NCBI RefSeq assembly: GCF_000014685.1
Contig: NC_008321.1
Span: 744,001-808,000 of the forward strand
From: Shewanella sp. MR-4
GTDB taxonomy: Bacteria > Pseudomonadota > Gammaproteobacteria > Enterobacterales > Shewanellaceae
Length of the DNA stretch: 64,000 nucleotides
Reading direction: 5' to 3'
Of the stretch, positions 43,221 to 51,371 are shown piece after piece. The notes beneath the pieces were generated by a model. That model was not told where the DNA came from and did no database searches. It worked only from the letters and a program-made list of their open reading frames with translations. Positions within the stretch are counted from its first letter, which is position 1. Each line of letters starts with the position of its first letter. The translations under genes were made by a program, and so were the position numbers.

Positions 43221-44039
43221 ATGACTCAAGAACAAACGCCGTTGGTTGAGATCCGTCATTTGGGCTTCAGCCGTGGCCAGCGTGTCATATATGAAGATAT
43301 TAGCCTGTCTATCCCTCGGGGCAAAGTGACCGCCATTATGGGCCCCAGTGGTATAGGTAAAACCACTTTGCTTAAGCTTATCGGTGGCCAATTAACGCCC
43401 GATAGCGGCCAAGTGTTGTTCGATGGACAAGATGTGCACGCCGTGAGTCGTAATGAATTATTTGAGCTGCGTAAGCGCATGAGCATGTTGTTTCAAAGTG
43501 GCGCCTTATTCACCGATATCAACGTCTTCGATAACGTCGCCTTTGCGCTGCGTGAGCATTCGGGATTGCCTGAAGAGATTATCCGCTCAATCGTATTGAT
43601 GAAGCTCGAAGCCGTTGGCCTGCGTGGCGCCGCGCAGATGATGCCAAGTGAGTTATCCGGTGGGATGCAGCGCCGTGCCGCCCTTGCTCGGGCGATTGCC
43701 CTTGAGCCTGAAATGGTGATGTACGATGAGCCCTTTGCCGGACAAGACCCGATTTCCATGGGCGTGCTGGTGAAGCTTATCCGCGAACTCTCCGATGCGC
43801 TAAATCTGACCTCGATCGTGGTGTCCCACGATGTGGATGAAGTGCTCGGAATTGCAGATTATGTGTATGTGGTGGCCGATAAAAGAGTGATCGCCCATGG
43901 CACGCCTGAGGAGCTAAAGCATGCGGATAATCCGCAGCTCAAACAGTTTATTCAAGGCGCGCCCGATGGTCCCGTGCCTTTCCACTATCCAGCAAAGAAT
44001 TATCAGCAAGAATTAATGGCTAAAGGAGTTGGCAAGTGA
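43221..44039 (+). CDS. mlaF: phospholipid transport ATP-binding protein MlaF
   Basis: A 272-residue ABC ATPase: Walker A GPSGIGKTTLLK (about 41-52), signature LSGGMQRRAALARA (about 145-158), Walker B MVMYDEPFAGQDP (about 166-178). It powers the MlaFEDB complex, which maintains outer-membrane lipid asymmetry. It overlaps mlaE by four bases. The extra C-terminal stretch beyond residue 240 fits MlaF, whose tail contacts the neighbouring subunit. Confidence 0.96.
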   Translation: MTQEQTPLVEIRHLGFSRGQRVIYEDISLSIPRGKVTAIMGPSGIGKTTLLKLIGGQLTPDSGQVLFDGQDVHAVSRNELFELRKRMSMLFQSGALFTDINVFDNVAFALREHSGLPEEIIRSIVLMKLEAVGLRGAAQMMPSELSGGMQRRAALARAIALEPEMVMYDEPFAGQDPISMGVLVKLIRELSDALNLTSIVVSHDVDEVLGIADYVYVVADKRVIAHGTPEELKHADNPQLKQFIQGAPDGPVPFHYPAKNYQQELMAKGVGK

Positions 44040-44821
44040 AGTTATTTGACAGTATTGCCGACCTCGGCCGCAGCGCTATCGAGTTAGTGCTCGGTTTTGG
44101 CCGTGCGGGCCTGATGCTCTGGGGCGCGATTGTTCGCTGGCCTCGGGTACGTAAGGGGTTTCCATTATTAGTGCGCCAAATCTATGTGGTCGGCGTACAA
44201 TCTATGGTCATTATTGTGGTCTCGGGCCTGTTTATCGGCATGGTATTGGCGCTGCAGGGCTACAACATCTTAGTCGGTTTCGGTACTGAGGAGAGCTTAG
44301 GCCCCATGGTGGCCTTAAGCTTACTGCGTGAACTCGGTCCTGTGGTCACCGCGCTATTATTTGCGGGCCGCGCCGGCTCGGCGCTGACCGCTGAAATCGG
44401 TTTGATGAAGAGTACCGAACAGTTATCCAGCTTAGAGATGATGGCGATTGACCCGCTGCGGCAAATCATTGCGCCCCGTTTTTGGGCTGGGGTGATCAGC
44501 ATGCCGCTGTTGGCGCTGATGTTTACCGCGGTAGGCATTTATGGCGGCCATTTAGTGGGCGTGGAATGGAAAGGTATCGATGGCGGGGCTTTTTGGTCGA
44601 TTCTGCAAGCTTCGGTCGAATGGCGCCAAGACATAGTGAACTGCCTGATTAAGAGTGGCGTATTTGCCGTGGTGGTGACTTGGATTGCCTTATACCGTGG
44701 CTATCAAGTGGTGCCGAATCCTGAGGGGATCAGCCGTGCAACCACCTCAACCGTGGTGCAATCGAGCCTCGCCGTACTGGCATTGGACTTTTTACTAACA
44801 GCCCTGATGTTTGGCCGCTAA
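44036..44821 (+). CDS. mlaE: phospholipid transport permease MlaE
   Basis: A 261-residue inner-membrane protein of the MlaE permease family with about five transmembrane segments. LLRELGPVVTALLFAGRAGSALTAEIG near 97-123 is the conserved coupling region facing MlaF. Overlaps mlaF by four bases and is followed by mlaD after 54 bases. Confidence 0.96.
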   Translation: MKLFDSIADLGRSAIELVLGFGRAGLMLWGAIVRWPRVRKGFPLLVRQIYVVGVQSMVIIVVSGLFIGMVLALQGYNILVGFGTEESLGPMVALSLLRELGPVVTALLFAGRAGSALTAEIGLMKSTEQLSSLEMMAIDPLRQIIAPRFWAGVISMPLLALMFTAVGIYGGHLVGVEWKGIDGGAFWSILQASVEWRQDIVNCLIKSGVFAVVVTWIALYRGYQVVPNPEGISRATTSTVVQSSLAVLALDFLLTALMFGR

Positions 44822-44875
44822 CGGATTGCAGCGCCAAGGATACAGATAGACGGATTAACAGAGTGGTAACTGAGC

Positions 44876-45349
44876 ATGTTGACACGAAAAATTGAATTAT
44901 TAGTGGGTGTGTTTCTCTTAGCGGGCTTAGCCGCCTTTTTGGTATTGGTGTTTAAAGTCGCCAATATCGAAGTCCAGACCAGCGACAGCAGTTATACCCT
45001 CACAGCCAACTTCACCAATATCGGTGGCTTGAAGGTACGCTCGCCAGTCAAGGTCGGCGGGGTCGTGGTTGGTCGCGTGAGTAAGATTGACTTAGACCCG
45101 GTAAAACTGGTGGCTGTGGTCACCATTGTGATGGATAAACGTTACGATAAATTCCCTGAAACCAGTAGCTTAGCTATTTTAACTTCAGGTTTACTCGGTG
45201 AGCAGTTCCTCGGATTAACACCGGGCTTTGTCGATGATGACGTGAGTATGCTTAAAGATGGTGACAAGATTGACGATACTCGCTCCGCATTAGTGTTAGA
45301 AGATCTGATTGGTCAGTTCTTATATAGTATGGGTTCAAAGGATAAATAG
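44876..45349 (+). CDS. mlaD: phospholipid transport substrate-binding protein MlaD
   Basis: A 157-residue protein anchored by one N-terminal helix (about 7-27) with a periplasmic MCE domain (about 38-115: LTANFTNIGGLKVRSPVKVGGVVVGRVSKI). MlaD forms a hexameric ring on top of MlaFEB. ATG 44876 is preceded by GTAACTGAGC with no strong ribosome-binding site, which may reflect coupling to mlaE. Confidence 0.95.
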   Translation: MLTRKIELLVGVFLLAGLAAFLVLVFKVANIEVQTSDSSYTLTANFTNIGGLKVRSPVKVGGVVVGRVSKIDLDPVKLVAVVTIVMDKRYDKFPETSSLAILTSGLLGEQFLGLTPGFVDDDVSMLKDGDKIDDTRSALVLEDLIGQFLYSMGSKDK

Positions 45350-45360
45350 GGGTTACCGCT

Positions 45361-46014
45361 ATGTTGAAACGCTTATCGCGCTTTTTACTGCCGTTAGTAT
45401 GGATATTTACTGCAACGACCGCACTGGCGGATGATGCCACTGTTAACACTATGGACCCTTACGCCATGGTCAAATCCGTTGCCAACAAAACCTTCGACCG
45501 CTTTCATCAAGATAAAGCCTTGATCGATGCCGATGCAGATCATCTTAAGGTGATCGTGCGTGAAGAGTTGATGCCTTACATCGACTATAAATACGCTTCA
45601 TACAAAGTGTTAGGCCAGTATTTAAAAGAGTCGACCGAAGATCAGCGCAATCGCTTCGTCGATGCCTTCGAAGGTTACCTGGTCTCAACCTATGCCCAAG
45701 CTTTTACTGAATACACTAACCAAAAAGTGGAGTTTTCTCCCGGTAGTGATTTCAGCAATGAGAAGATTGTCGACGTAAACGTACAGATTATCGAAGCGGG
45801 TCGTCCGCCGATTAAGCTGTTGTTTAAAGTGCGTCGCCTCAAGGATGACTCTTGGAAGGCGTTTGACTTAGTTGCCGAAGGCGTGAGTTTGCTGTCCTCT
45901 AAGCAATCTGAAATCTCGAATCTTATCCGCCAACAGGGGATTGATGCCGTGATCAAGATGCTGGAAGAGCGCACCAAAGACAAAGTGACTAAACAGCCTA
46001 AAGCAGGGAAGTAA
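45361..46014 (+). CDS. mlaC: phospholipid-binding periplasmic shuttle MlaC
   Basis: A 217-residue protein with a signal peptide (about 1-23, cleavage near TALA-DDA) and a Tol_Tol_Ttg2 fold that carries phospholipid across the periplasm between MlaA and MlaFEDB. Follows mlaD after 11 bases and precedes mlaB after five bases. The Lys-rich C terminus (TKDKVTKQPKAGK) is unstructured. Confidence 0.94.
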   Translation: MLKRLSRFLLPLVWIFTATTALADDATVNTMDPYAMVKSVANKTFDRFHQDKALIDADADHLKVIVREELMPYIDYKYASYKVLGQYLKESTEDQRNRFVDAFEGYLVSTYAQAFTEYTNQKVEFSPGSDFSNEKIVDVNVQIIEAGRPPIKLLFKVRRLKDDSWKAFDLVAEGVSLLSSKQSEISNLIRQQGIDAVIKMLEERTKDKVTKQPKAGK

Positions 46015-46019
46015 GCGCC

Positions 46020-46304
46020 GTGGTTGAATTTGTGCAACAGGGTAACATTTGCCACCTAAAAGGGCGTTTATCACAGGAACAAGTGGCCGCGTTATGGCCG
46101 CAAAGGCAAAGCCTGTTAAGCCAAGAAACCCAAATCTTGTCGCTCACTGAGCTGGAATACAGCGACAGTGCTGGCGTGGCTTTTTTGCTGGCGTTAGTAC
46201 GCGAGCATGGCACGCCACTACAGCTATGCTCAGCGTCGGATCAGCTAAAAAAATTAATCGATTTATATGATTTACAGTCCTTCTTCACCGAAGAAGCGAA
46301 TTGA
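46020..46304 (+). CDS. mlaB: STAS-domain protein MlaB
   Basis: A 94-residue cytoplasmic protein with a STAS domain; the conserved segment ELEYSDSAGVAFLLAL (about 44-59) contains the Ser/Thr position. It stabilises MlaF in the complex. It starts on GTG 46020, five bases after mlaC, with AAGCAGGGAAG upstream inside the end of mlaC. Confidence 0.9.
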   Translation: MVEFVQQGNICHLKGRLSQEQVAALWPQRQSLLSQETQILSLTELEYSDSAGVAFLLALVREHGTPLQLCSASDQLKKLIDLYDLQSFFTEEAN

Positions 46305-46320
46305 AAAGGTACCGAATTTC

Positions 46321-46572
46321 ATGGAATGCAGCTTAATAGAACAGATTTTACGTGACGCGTTAGCACTGGATGAAGTGCACGCCAGCTCCGATGGCAGCCA
46401 CTACAAAGTGATCGCGGTCGGTGAATGTTTTGACGGCATGAGCCGTGTAAAACAACAACAAGCCATTTATGCACCCCTGATGAGCTATATCGCCAGCGGT
46501 GAGTTACATGCATTAACGATTAAAACTTTCACGCCGACTCAATGGAAACGCGAGAAAATTTTCAACAGCTAG
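46321..46572 (+). CDS. ibaG: BolA-family protein IbaG
   Basis: An 83-residue BolA-like protein starting MECSLIEQILRDAL at ATG 46321; the frame further upstream runs into mlaB. The BolA helix-turn segment SSDGSHYKVIAVGECFDGMSRVKQQQAIY is clear. IbaG binds monothiol glutaredoxin/[2Fe-2S] in E. coli and lies before murA there too. Confidence 0.93.
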   Translation: MECSLIEQILRDALALDEVHASSDGSHYKVIAVGECFDGMSRVKQQQAIYAPLMSYIASGELHALTIKTFTPTQWKREKIFNS

Positions 46573-46584
46573 TAGTGAGGAAAA

Positions 46585-47844
46585 GTGGATAAATTAGCGA
46601 TTCAAGCAAGCCCTCCGCTTGCTGGTGATGTGATTATTTCCGGCGCTAAAAACGCTGCGCTGCCGATTCTGATGGCAGGCGTGTTAGCCGAGACTGATTT
46701 TATTGTGTCGAATGTCCCCAATTTGCGCGATGTGAGCACCAGCTGTAAATTGCTGCGCTGCCTAGGCGCCGATGTGGATGAGTTAGGCAATGGTCAAATC
46801 CGTATTTCGACCAAGAACCTTAACGAGTTCTGCGCACCTTACGATCTCGTTAAGACCATGCGTGCCTCTATTCTGATCCTTGGCCCGTTATTAGCCCGTT
46901 ATGGCACGGCAGATGTGTCATTACCCGGTGGCTGCGCCATTGGTGCTCGTCCAGTAAACCTTCACTTACATGGCCTCGAAATGATGGGCGCCAAGATTGA
47001 AGTGAAAGAAGGTTATATCAAGGCCCGTGTCGATGGTCGCTTAAAGGGCGCCCATATTTTTATGGACATGGTGAGCGTGGGCGCGACTGAAAACCTGTTG
47101 ATGGCCGCGGCACTTGCCGATGGCGAAACCGTGATTGAAAACGCGGCCCGTGAACCAGAAGTGATCGACTTGGCTAACTGTTTGATTGCCATGGGCGCGA
47201 AGATCACTGGTGTGGGCAGTGCTACACTGCGTATTCAAGGCGTTGAGCGTCTACAGGGCTGTGAGTACCGTGTGATGCCAGACCGTATCGAAACCGGTTC
47301 CTTCCTTGTTGCCGCAGCAGTGACCCGTGGTCGTATCCGTTGCTTAAAGGCCGATCCTGCTTCATTAGAGTCTGTTATCGCAAAACTTGAAGATGCGGGC
47401 GCCAAGATCACCACTGGTGAAGATTGGATTGAGCTCGATATGGAAGGCAAGCGTCCAAAAGCGGTAAATATCAAGACGGCGCCATACCCAGGTTTCCCAA
47501 CCGATATGCAGGCGCAGTTCTGCGTGCTTAACGTATTAGCCCAGGGCACGGCAACCATTACCGAAACCATCTTCGAAAACCGCTTTATGCACGTGCCAGA
47601 ACTTATCCGTATGGGCGCGAACATGGAGCTTGAAGGCAATACCTGCATTATCCAAGGCATTGAGTCTTTGAGTGGTGCGCAGGTGATGGCGACCGATTTA
47701 CGTGCTTCGGCAAGTCTAGTGATCGCAGGCTTAGTCGCCGATGGTAAAACCATAGTCGATCGCATCTATCACTTAGATCGCGGTTATGAGCATATCGAGC
47801 AGAAGTTCCAAGGATTGGGCGCACATGTAGAACGTGTGCAATAA
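46585..47844 (+). CDS. murA: UDP-N-acetylglucosamine 1-carboxyvinyltransferase MurA
   Basis: A 419-residue cytoplasmic enzyme that adds enolpyruvate to UDP-GlcNAc, the first committed step of peptidoglycan synthesis and the fosfomycin target. The active-site Cys is in [11 protein letters not shown] (about residue 116), so the usual fosfomycin-sensitive cysteine is kept. The early segment [11 protein letters not shown] (about 17-27) contains the Lys contacting substrate. It starts on GTG 46585 with GTGAGGAAAA upstream and ends the mla-ibaG-murA operon, with a terminator at 47868. Confidence 0.97.
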
Positions 47845-47865
47845 CATTTGCTTAGGATTCGCTTC

Positions 47866-47897
47866 CAATAAAAAACCAGCTAAGTGCTGGTTTTTTA
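47866..47897 (+). terminator. rho-independent terminator after murA
   Basis: AAAAAACCAGCTAAGTGCTGGTTTTTTATT: stem AACCAGC/GCTGGTT with T6. Confidence 0.88.
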
Positions 47898-48231
47898 TTG
47901 GGTGCAATTTGTTTAGGTAAAAAGGAAAGGGACAAAAACTATTAATCTTTTTACCTATTTATGGAGTTTATTGTCATTGTTTACCCAGTGACTCGCCGCC
48001 TCTTTATTTAACATGAAGTATCCCTATAGGCTCGACGGCGACATCTGTAGCACATGGAAGTGTAAATGCCGCGTTCACATGGATGTGAAAGAGCGCCCAT
48101 GTCGCCAACGGTCACTGGTGCCCCAATGCCAATTTTAACTACCCATTTACGATATGTACGTAAAAAGCAAAGGGACATTTTCGAGTTAAGCCTTAACTCT
48201 AACGCGCCTGTTTCGGATAAAAATTTTTATG
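47898..48231. other. intergenic region between murA and the cassette cluster
   Basis: About 330 bases without a convincing gene. The hairpin TTCACA-TGGA-TGTGAA at 48074-48089 has the same stem-CATCC-stem design as the hairpins near 8052 and 10445. The frame at 48066-48263 lacks protein-like features. Confidence 0.5.
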
Positions 48232-48318
48232 GGTTAACCCCGCCAACACAGGCCGAACGATAGCGAGGTCCAGCCCATGCATTTTTTGCATGGACGATTG
48301 TGTTTGGCTTTGTTATAC
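48232..48318 (-). repeat. integron attC site (about 87 bp) of the lipoprotein cassette
   Basis: Read on the minus strand it runs from GTATAAC, containing the gene's TAA stop, to GTTAACC. The inner arms GCCAAACACA and TGTGTTGGC pair except for one extra base, the extrahelical base typical of folded attC. A central CCATGCA...TGCATGG stem lies between. Confidence 0.8.
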
Positions 48319-48783
48319 GCCATCACATGTAACTCCCATACAGTCTTCGATTGTTTTTGCAGATATGTCTATTTGGCATTGTTGGCTAACAGATATTTCT
48401 ATTTCAATCATCACTGGCCGAATTTTATCAATTTCAGATTGGGGAGGGCGGCGATTGATATCAATGTATGTGTGTCGAAACTCAACTATGCCTTTGTAGT
48501 TGGTTCGAAAATAGTAATTTCCATTAAGACCATCGTAGGTATAGAGAAACCTATCAATAATTTCTGGCTGCTGTATACCGCCGAAAGTTAACTCTCGACC
48601 GCCTTCTTCTGTGCGGTGCTCAACATCAGAAACACCAACAACTGATTTTGTCGCCTCTACCATGCATTCAATGGGAAGCCTTACAGCGCCAACTGGCGAG
48701 TATCTAGAAACACCGTATGTGGTGTCACAGCCCCATAAAATAACCATGCTAAAAGCTGTGAGTAGTATCTTTGCTACTCTCAT
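48313..48783 (-). CDS. cassette-encoded lipoprotein of unknown function
   Basis: This 156-residue protein has a lipoprotein signal peptide (MRVAKILLTAFSMVILWGC, lipobox LWGC, Cys about 19). The mature part has no family I recognise; it has cysteines near 40 and at the C terminus (CQIDIS, CMGVTC). Its stop codon is inside the start of an attC and its ATG follows shortly after another attC, so it is the only gene of an integron cassette. Base composition is more AT-rich than the core genes. It would reach the membrane if expressed; no promoter of its own is visible. Confidence 0.75.
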   Translation of the reverse strand: MRVAKILLTAFSMVILWGCDTTYGVSRYSPVGAVRLPIECMVEATKSVVGVSDVEHRTEEGGRELTFGGIQQPEIIDRFLYTYDGLNGNYYFRTNYKGIVEFRHTYIDINRRPPQSEIDKIRPVMIEIEISVSQQCQIDISAKTIEDCMGVTCDGV

Positions 48784-48801
48784 GAACAGAACTCGAATTG
48801 C

Positions 48802-48882
48802 GTATAACGCTTTAAACAGCGGAAAACGCGAACGTTTTGGCGCAACCAGTAAGCGGTTGCCCGATGATTTAACTTGTTAAAT
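48802..48882 (-). repeat. integron attC site (about 81 bp) of the middle cassette
   Basis: On the minus strand it runs from ATTTAAC (overlapping a TAA stop) to GTTATAC; on the plus strand GTATAAC (48802-48808) and GTTAAAT (48876-48882) are the inverted core sites, the latter a full GTTRRRY match. Inner arms around TTAAA pair partly. Confidence 0.68.
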
Positions 48883-48981
48883 GCCATTTTTCTCACGCTC
48901 AGGTTGTTTTATTTTAGGCATTTGTATTTGTAGCAAAACAAATGCTGGCACTAATGGTGCAAATGCTAGCCAAGATTGCAT
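48877..48981 (-). CDS. possible small cassette ORF (34 aa, hydrophobic start)
   Basis: ATG 48981 to TAA 48877, with the stop inside the attC exactly as in the neighbouring cassettes. The peptide begins MQSWLAFAPLVPAFVLLQ, which could be a membrane segment, and ends in charged residues (KIKQPEREKN). No clear ribosome-binding site. Confidence 0.35.
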   Translation of the reverse strand: MQSWLAFAPLVPAFVLLQIQMPKIKQPEREKNGI

Positions 48982-49198
48982 TTGAAAAGCTCAAAAGTAA
49001 ATGAATCAACTTTGGGTTGGAATAAATCCAAGAATAAATCCGGCCACCCATTTTAAATCAATAACATAATGCACTTTCAGTTTATCTACAACTTGCCCGA
49101 GTTAAAATGGCTTAAATAAGAACCATAAATAGTCGTATGAACAGCATAGAGGTAATAAGTTGAGCTAATTTATTCAAAAACGAAGTATTTCAGACGTG

Positions 49199-49327
49199 TC
49201 AAGTGAGCCCATAGTGCTTGAAAGGTGTTAGGCGATGATTATTTTCGAAGTTATATAAGTCAGTTGCTGTGAAAGTGTTGGCAGCTTGCCGTAAAGTGTC
49301 GTCGTCAACAACCCAGTAATTTGACAT
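49199..49327 (-). CDS. possible small cassette ORF (42 aa)
   Basis: ATG 49327 is preceded by AAAAGGTACATTTA and follows attC A by about 30 bases, the usual place for a cassette gene. It encodes MSNYWVVDDDTLRQAANTF and onward to TGA at 49199. No family recognised. Confidence 0.4.
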   Translation of the reverse strand: MSNYWVVDDDTLRQAANTFTATDLYNFENNHRLTPFKHYGLT

Positions 49328-49356
49328 TAAATGTACCTTTTGAGGGTTATTAAATT

Positions 49357-49483
49357 GCCTAACGCCCGACTAAGGGCAGGCCAACGCATTACATTAAACT
49401 CAAGCACAACAACCATAATCACAGTGACTCATTGGGACTGGAAACGCTATGCGTGGCAGTCCCTCTTGAAGCGTTTGTTATAT
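49357..49483 (-). repeat. VCR-like integron attC site (127 bp)
   Basis: On the minus strand it starts ATATAACAAACGC (containing the upstream gene's TAA stop) and ends GTTAGGC, a perfect GTTRRRY. Internal arms AAGAGGGACTGCC and CAGTCCC, and GCGTTGG...CTGCCC, and its ~127-bp length are like the Vibrio cholerae VCR attC repeats. Confidence 0.92.
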
Positions 49484-49810
49484 AGCGAAATTCACGTCTA
49501 CTAATGCGCTAATTTCAACATTTGTACATTCAGGCTTATTGGTAAACCATGTTTCTATTGCCGTTCTGTCGTCCTCAGTTACAGAGTCATAGCGGCCTTT
49601 GGCAACAACAAAACAGTCAAATTTGCTATGACTTGCACCTCCGCCAATCATCAGATTTCTAGACTCTACAAAGTCGAGTAATTCGTCAATAACCACATCG
49701 TATTCTGATGCTTTATCAATGTTTAAGTCACAAGAGACAGAGAAGCCATAAACCGAAAATTCATCGCTATACAGTTTTTTTCTTAGTCTTCGACTTCTAT
49801 TTTTCGCCAT
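49478..49810 (-). CDS. cassette-encoded YggL/DUF469 family protein
   Basis: This 110-residue protein starts MAKNRSRRLRKKLY, as E. coli YggL does, and keeps the DEF-x4-GFSVS segment (about 16-26) and an acidic C-terminal half. YggL is reported as a ribosome-associated protein. Here the gene is a cassette: its TAA lies in the attC at 49357-49483 and its ATG has GGAGGAAAT directly upstream. A core YggL copy probably exists elsewhere in the genome, so this would be a mobile paralogue. That is inference. Confidence 0.8.
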   Translation of the reverse strand: MAKNRSRRLRKKLYSDEFSVYGFSVSCDLNIDKASEYDVVIDELLDFVESRNLMIGGGASHSKFDCFVVAKGRYDSVTEDDRTAIETWFTNKPECTNVEISALVDVNFAI

Positions 49811-49818
49811 ATTTCCTC

Positions 49819-49977
49819 CTATTTCGCATAGGCATTGAGTAGTTTGTCTGAGGTGATAGAGGATAAATAACTGGTAAAACCGAGGCAGAAAATAAGGCTG
49901 ATCCCACCGAAAAAGAAGGTGAGTCGGTATCGTAGTGAGTTAAACCAGCTAAATCTGCTCAAACCTTTTAACCTCAT
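49819..49977 (-). pseudogene. 5' remnant of a membrane signalling gene, truncated at the cassette cluster
   Basis: An ORF of 52 residues from ATG 49977: MRLKGLSRFSWFNSLRYRLTFFF...GGISLIFCLGFTSYLSS, a basic start and one transmembrane helix, then TSDKLLNAYAK and a stop. This resembles the N terminus of sensor or diguanylate cyclase proteins. The stop is directly before the ribosome-binding site of the YggL-like cassette gene, so the rest of the gene may have been displaced by the insertion. The small size makes other readings possible, including a genuine small membrane protein. Confidence 0.5.
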
Positions 49978-50155
49978 ATTCATACAGATATTCGCGTTTC
50001 ATCATATAGATGCCGGCCAAAAAATCCAAATAATATGATTGTGTTAGAGGCGTGCGCGCAAGGCGAACCAAGATAGCGTTAAAACCTAGCCGCAGAGGCA
50101 ATGGGCACTGAATTTCGGCAAGGGCGCCCCACTCACAAGCGAGCGGGGCGAAAGA

Positions 50156-51184
50156 TTAGGCCTGTTGGAAGGAATAGAGTTTGTACTTGTTGTTCTCTGC
50201 TGGCACGGTTAATTGGCCGAACTCGGCGGCGATGGTGTCCGAATAGGGTAGGTGGCGGTTAGCGACGATTTGCCAAATCCCTTTAGATTGTAATTGCTTG
50301 GCACTATCGGCGACAAAACTTTGGGCAATGCTAGTGGTGCTGGCAAGGCCATCGTGGAACGGGGGATTGGAGATAATACCGTCGAATTTTCCACTGGTTT
50401 GCGCCAGTCCATCGGAGGGATAGACCTTGGCCGTCATGCCGTTTGCCGCCAGCGTAAGTTCGCAGGAGGCCAGCGCCATGGCATTGATATCAATACATTC
50501 TAGCGACAGTGTCGGTTGTGCCTTTAACAGCGCAGCGGCAATCACACCGGCGCCGCAGCCAAAATCCAGTACTCGGCCAGAGAGCGTTGGCAGATGGGAC
50601 AGCAATAGCTCTGTGCCTTGGTCTAAATGCTTTTCACTGAACACACCGACTAAGTTGCAGATGGTGATATTGCCCTGCGGGGTGGCGAGTTGATACTGGC
50701 TAGTCCAATCGCTGAGTTTAATCTCGGGCGCAGTATCGATTAGGCTGCTGCCAAAGAGTAAGCAATGGCGCGCGTTATCGAGTTTGACGCCAGTGGCAAA
50801 GTATTTCGGCAACAGTTTGACTAAGGATTTAACCCCGCCTTTGTTCTCTCCCACGACTAAGAGTTGACCATCTGCCACTAAATGCTGAGCGGCCAGATTA
50901 AACAAGTAGGGCGCTAACGGCTTAGCCTTAGGAAAGTACACAATTACAGTGTCGTACTTATCCTGGTGGGGCAGTTGATGGCCAAAATAGCAGCGCAGTT
51001 TGGCATTAGCCTGCGGCGCTAAATGCAGGTAATGGTGGTAATCCAAGGCGAGGGCATCGACGGACTGGGCGACATCGAGCAGTGCTTTGGGCAATGAGTC
51101 TGCCTCATGGTTTAGCACTAAGACTTTATGTTGGCTCAGGGTTTCCTGATTGCGGATAATGACTTGCGATGGATTCGTTAACAC
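50156..51184 (-). CDS. rsmC: 16S rRNA (guanine-1207-N2)-methyltransferase RsmC
   Basis: From GTG 51184 the product is 342 residues, like E. coli RsmC (343), and begins in the same place (LTNPSQVIIRNQETL). ATG 51217 has a better ribosome-binding site (AAGGGG) and would add 11 residues. The C-terminal Rossmann domain has VLDFGCGAGVIAAAL (about 205-219) and the catalytic NPPFHDG (about 271-277). It methylates G1207 of 16S rRNA in the 30S subunit. Confidence 0.93.
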   Translation of the reverse strand: MLTNPSQVIIRNQETLSQHKVLVLNHEADSLPKALLDVAQSVDALALDYHHYLHLAPQANAKLRCYFGHQLPHQDKYDTVIVYFPKAKPLAPYLFNLAAQHLVADGQLLVVGENKGGVKSLVKLLPKYFATGVKLDNARHCLLFGSSLIDTAPEIKLSDWTSQYQLATPQGNITICNLVGVFSEKHLDQGTELLLSHLPTLSGRVLDFGCGAGVIAAALLKAQPTLSLECIDINAMALASCELTLAANGMTAKVYPSDGLAQTSGKFDGIISNPPFHDGLASTTSIAQSFVADSAKQLQSKGIWQIVANRHLPYSDTIAAEFGQLTVPAENNKYKLYSFQQA

Positions 51185-51310
51185 TGCATGGCTACCGTAA
51201 AAAATAAGTGCGGGCATTATACCCCTTATTCGGCTACGAGCCAGCCTGCATGCCGCCGACTTAAGGGGTGCAGCAAAACAGCGCTCACTCGAACGGTGCG
51301 GAATGAAAGC

Positions 51311-51348
51311 CAATAAAAAAGGCAACTGTGTTAACACTGTTGCCTTTC
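51311..51348 (-). terminator. terminator between phoA and rsmC
   Basis: On the minus strand AAAGGCAACAGTGTTAACACAGTTGCCTTTTTTAT: a 10-11-bp stem with small mismatch and T6, ending phoA transcription. Confidence 0.82.
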
Positions 51349-51371
51349 ATCTATTAGCTAATCGCAGCAAA

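Larger units (their letters stand above)
48784..49477 (-). other. cassette region with two attC sites and only short ORFs
   Basis: 694 bases between the lipoprotein gene and the YggL-like gene, holding attC sites at 48802-48882 and 49357-49483. The cassette between them has no ORF longer than about 42 codons. Confidence 0.65.

Noticed and set aside
48066..48263. 65-aa ORF before the cassette cluster
   Set aside because: Runs through the hairpin motif and into the attC; no ribosome-binding site.
48277..48880. Plus-strand ORFs (104, 69 and 89 aa) opposite the cassette lipoprotein
   Set aside because: Antisense to a gene with a lipobox and attC-linked stop; cassette genes are on the minus strand.
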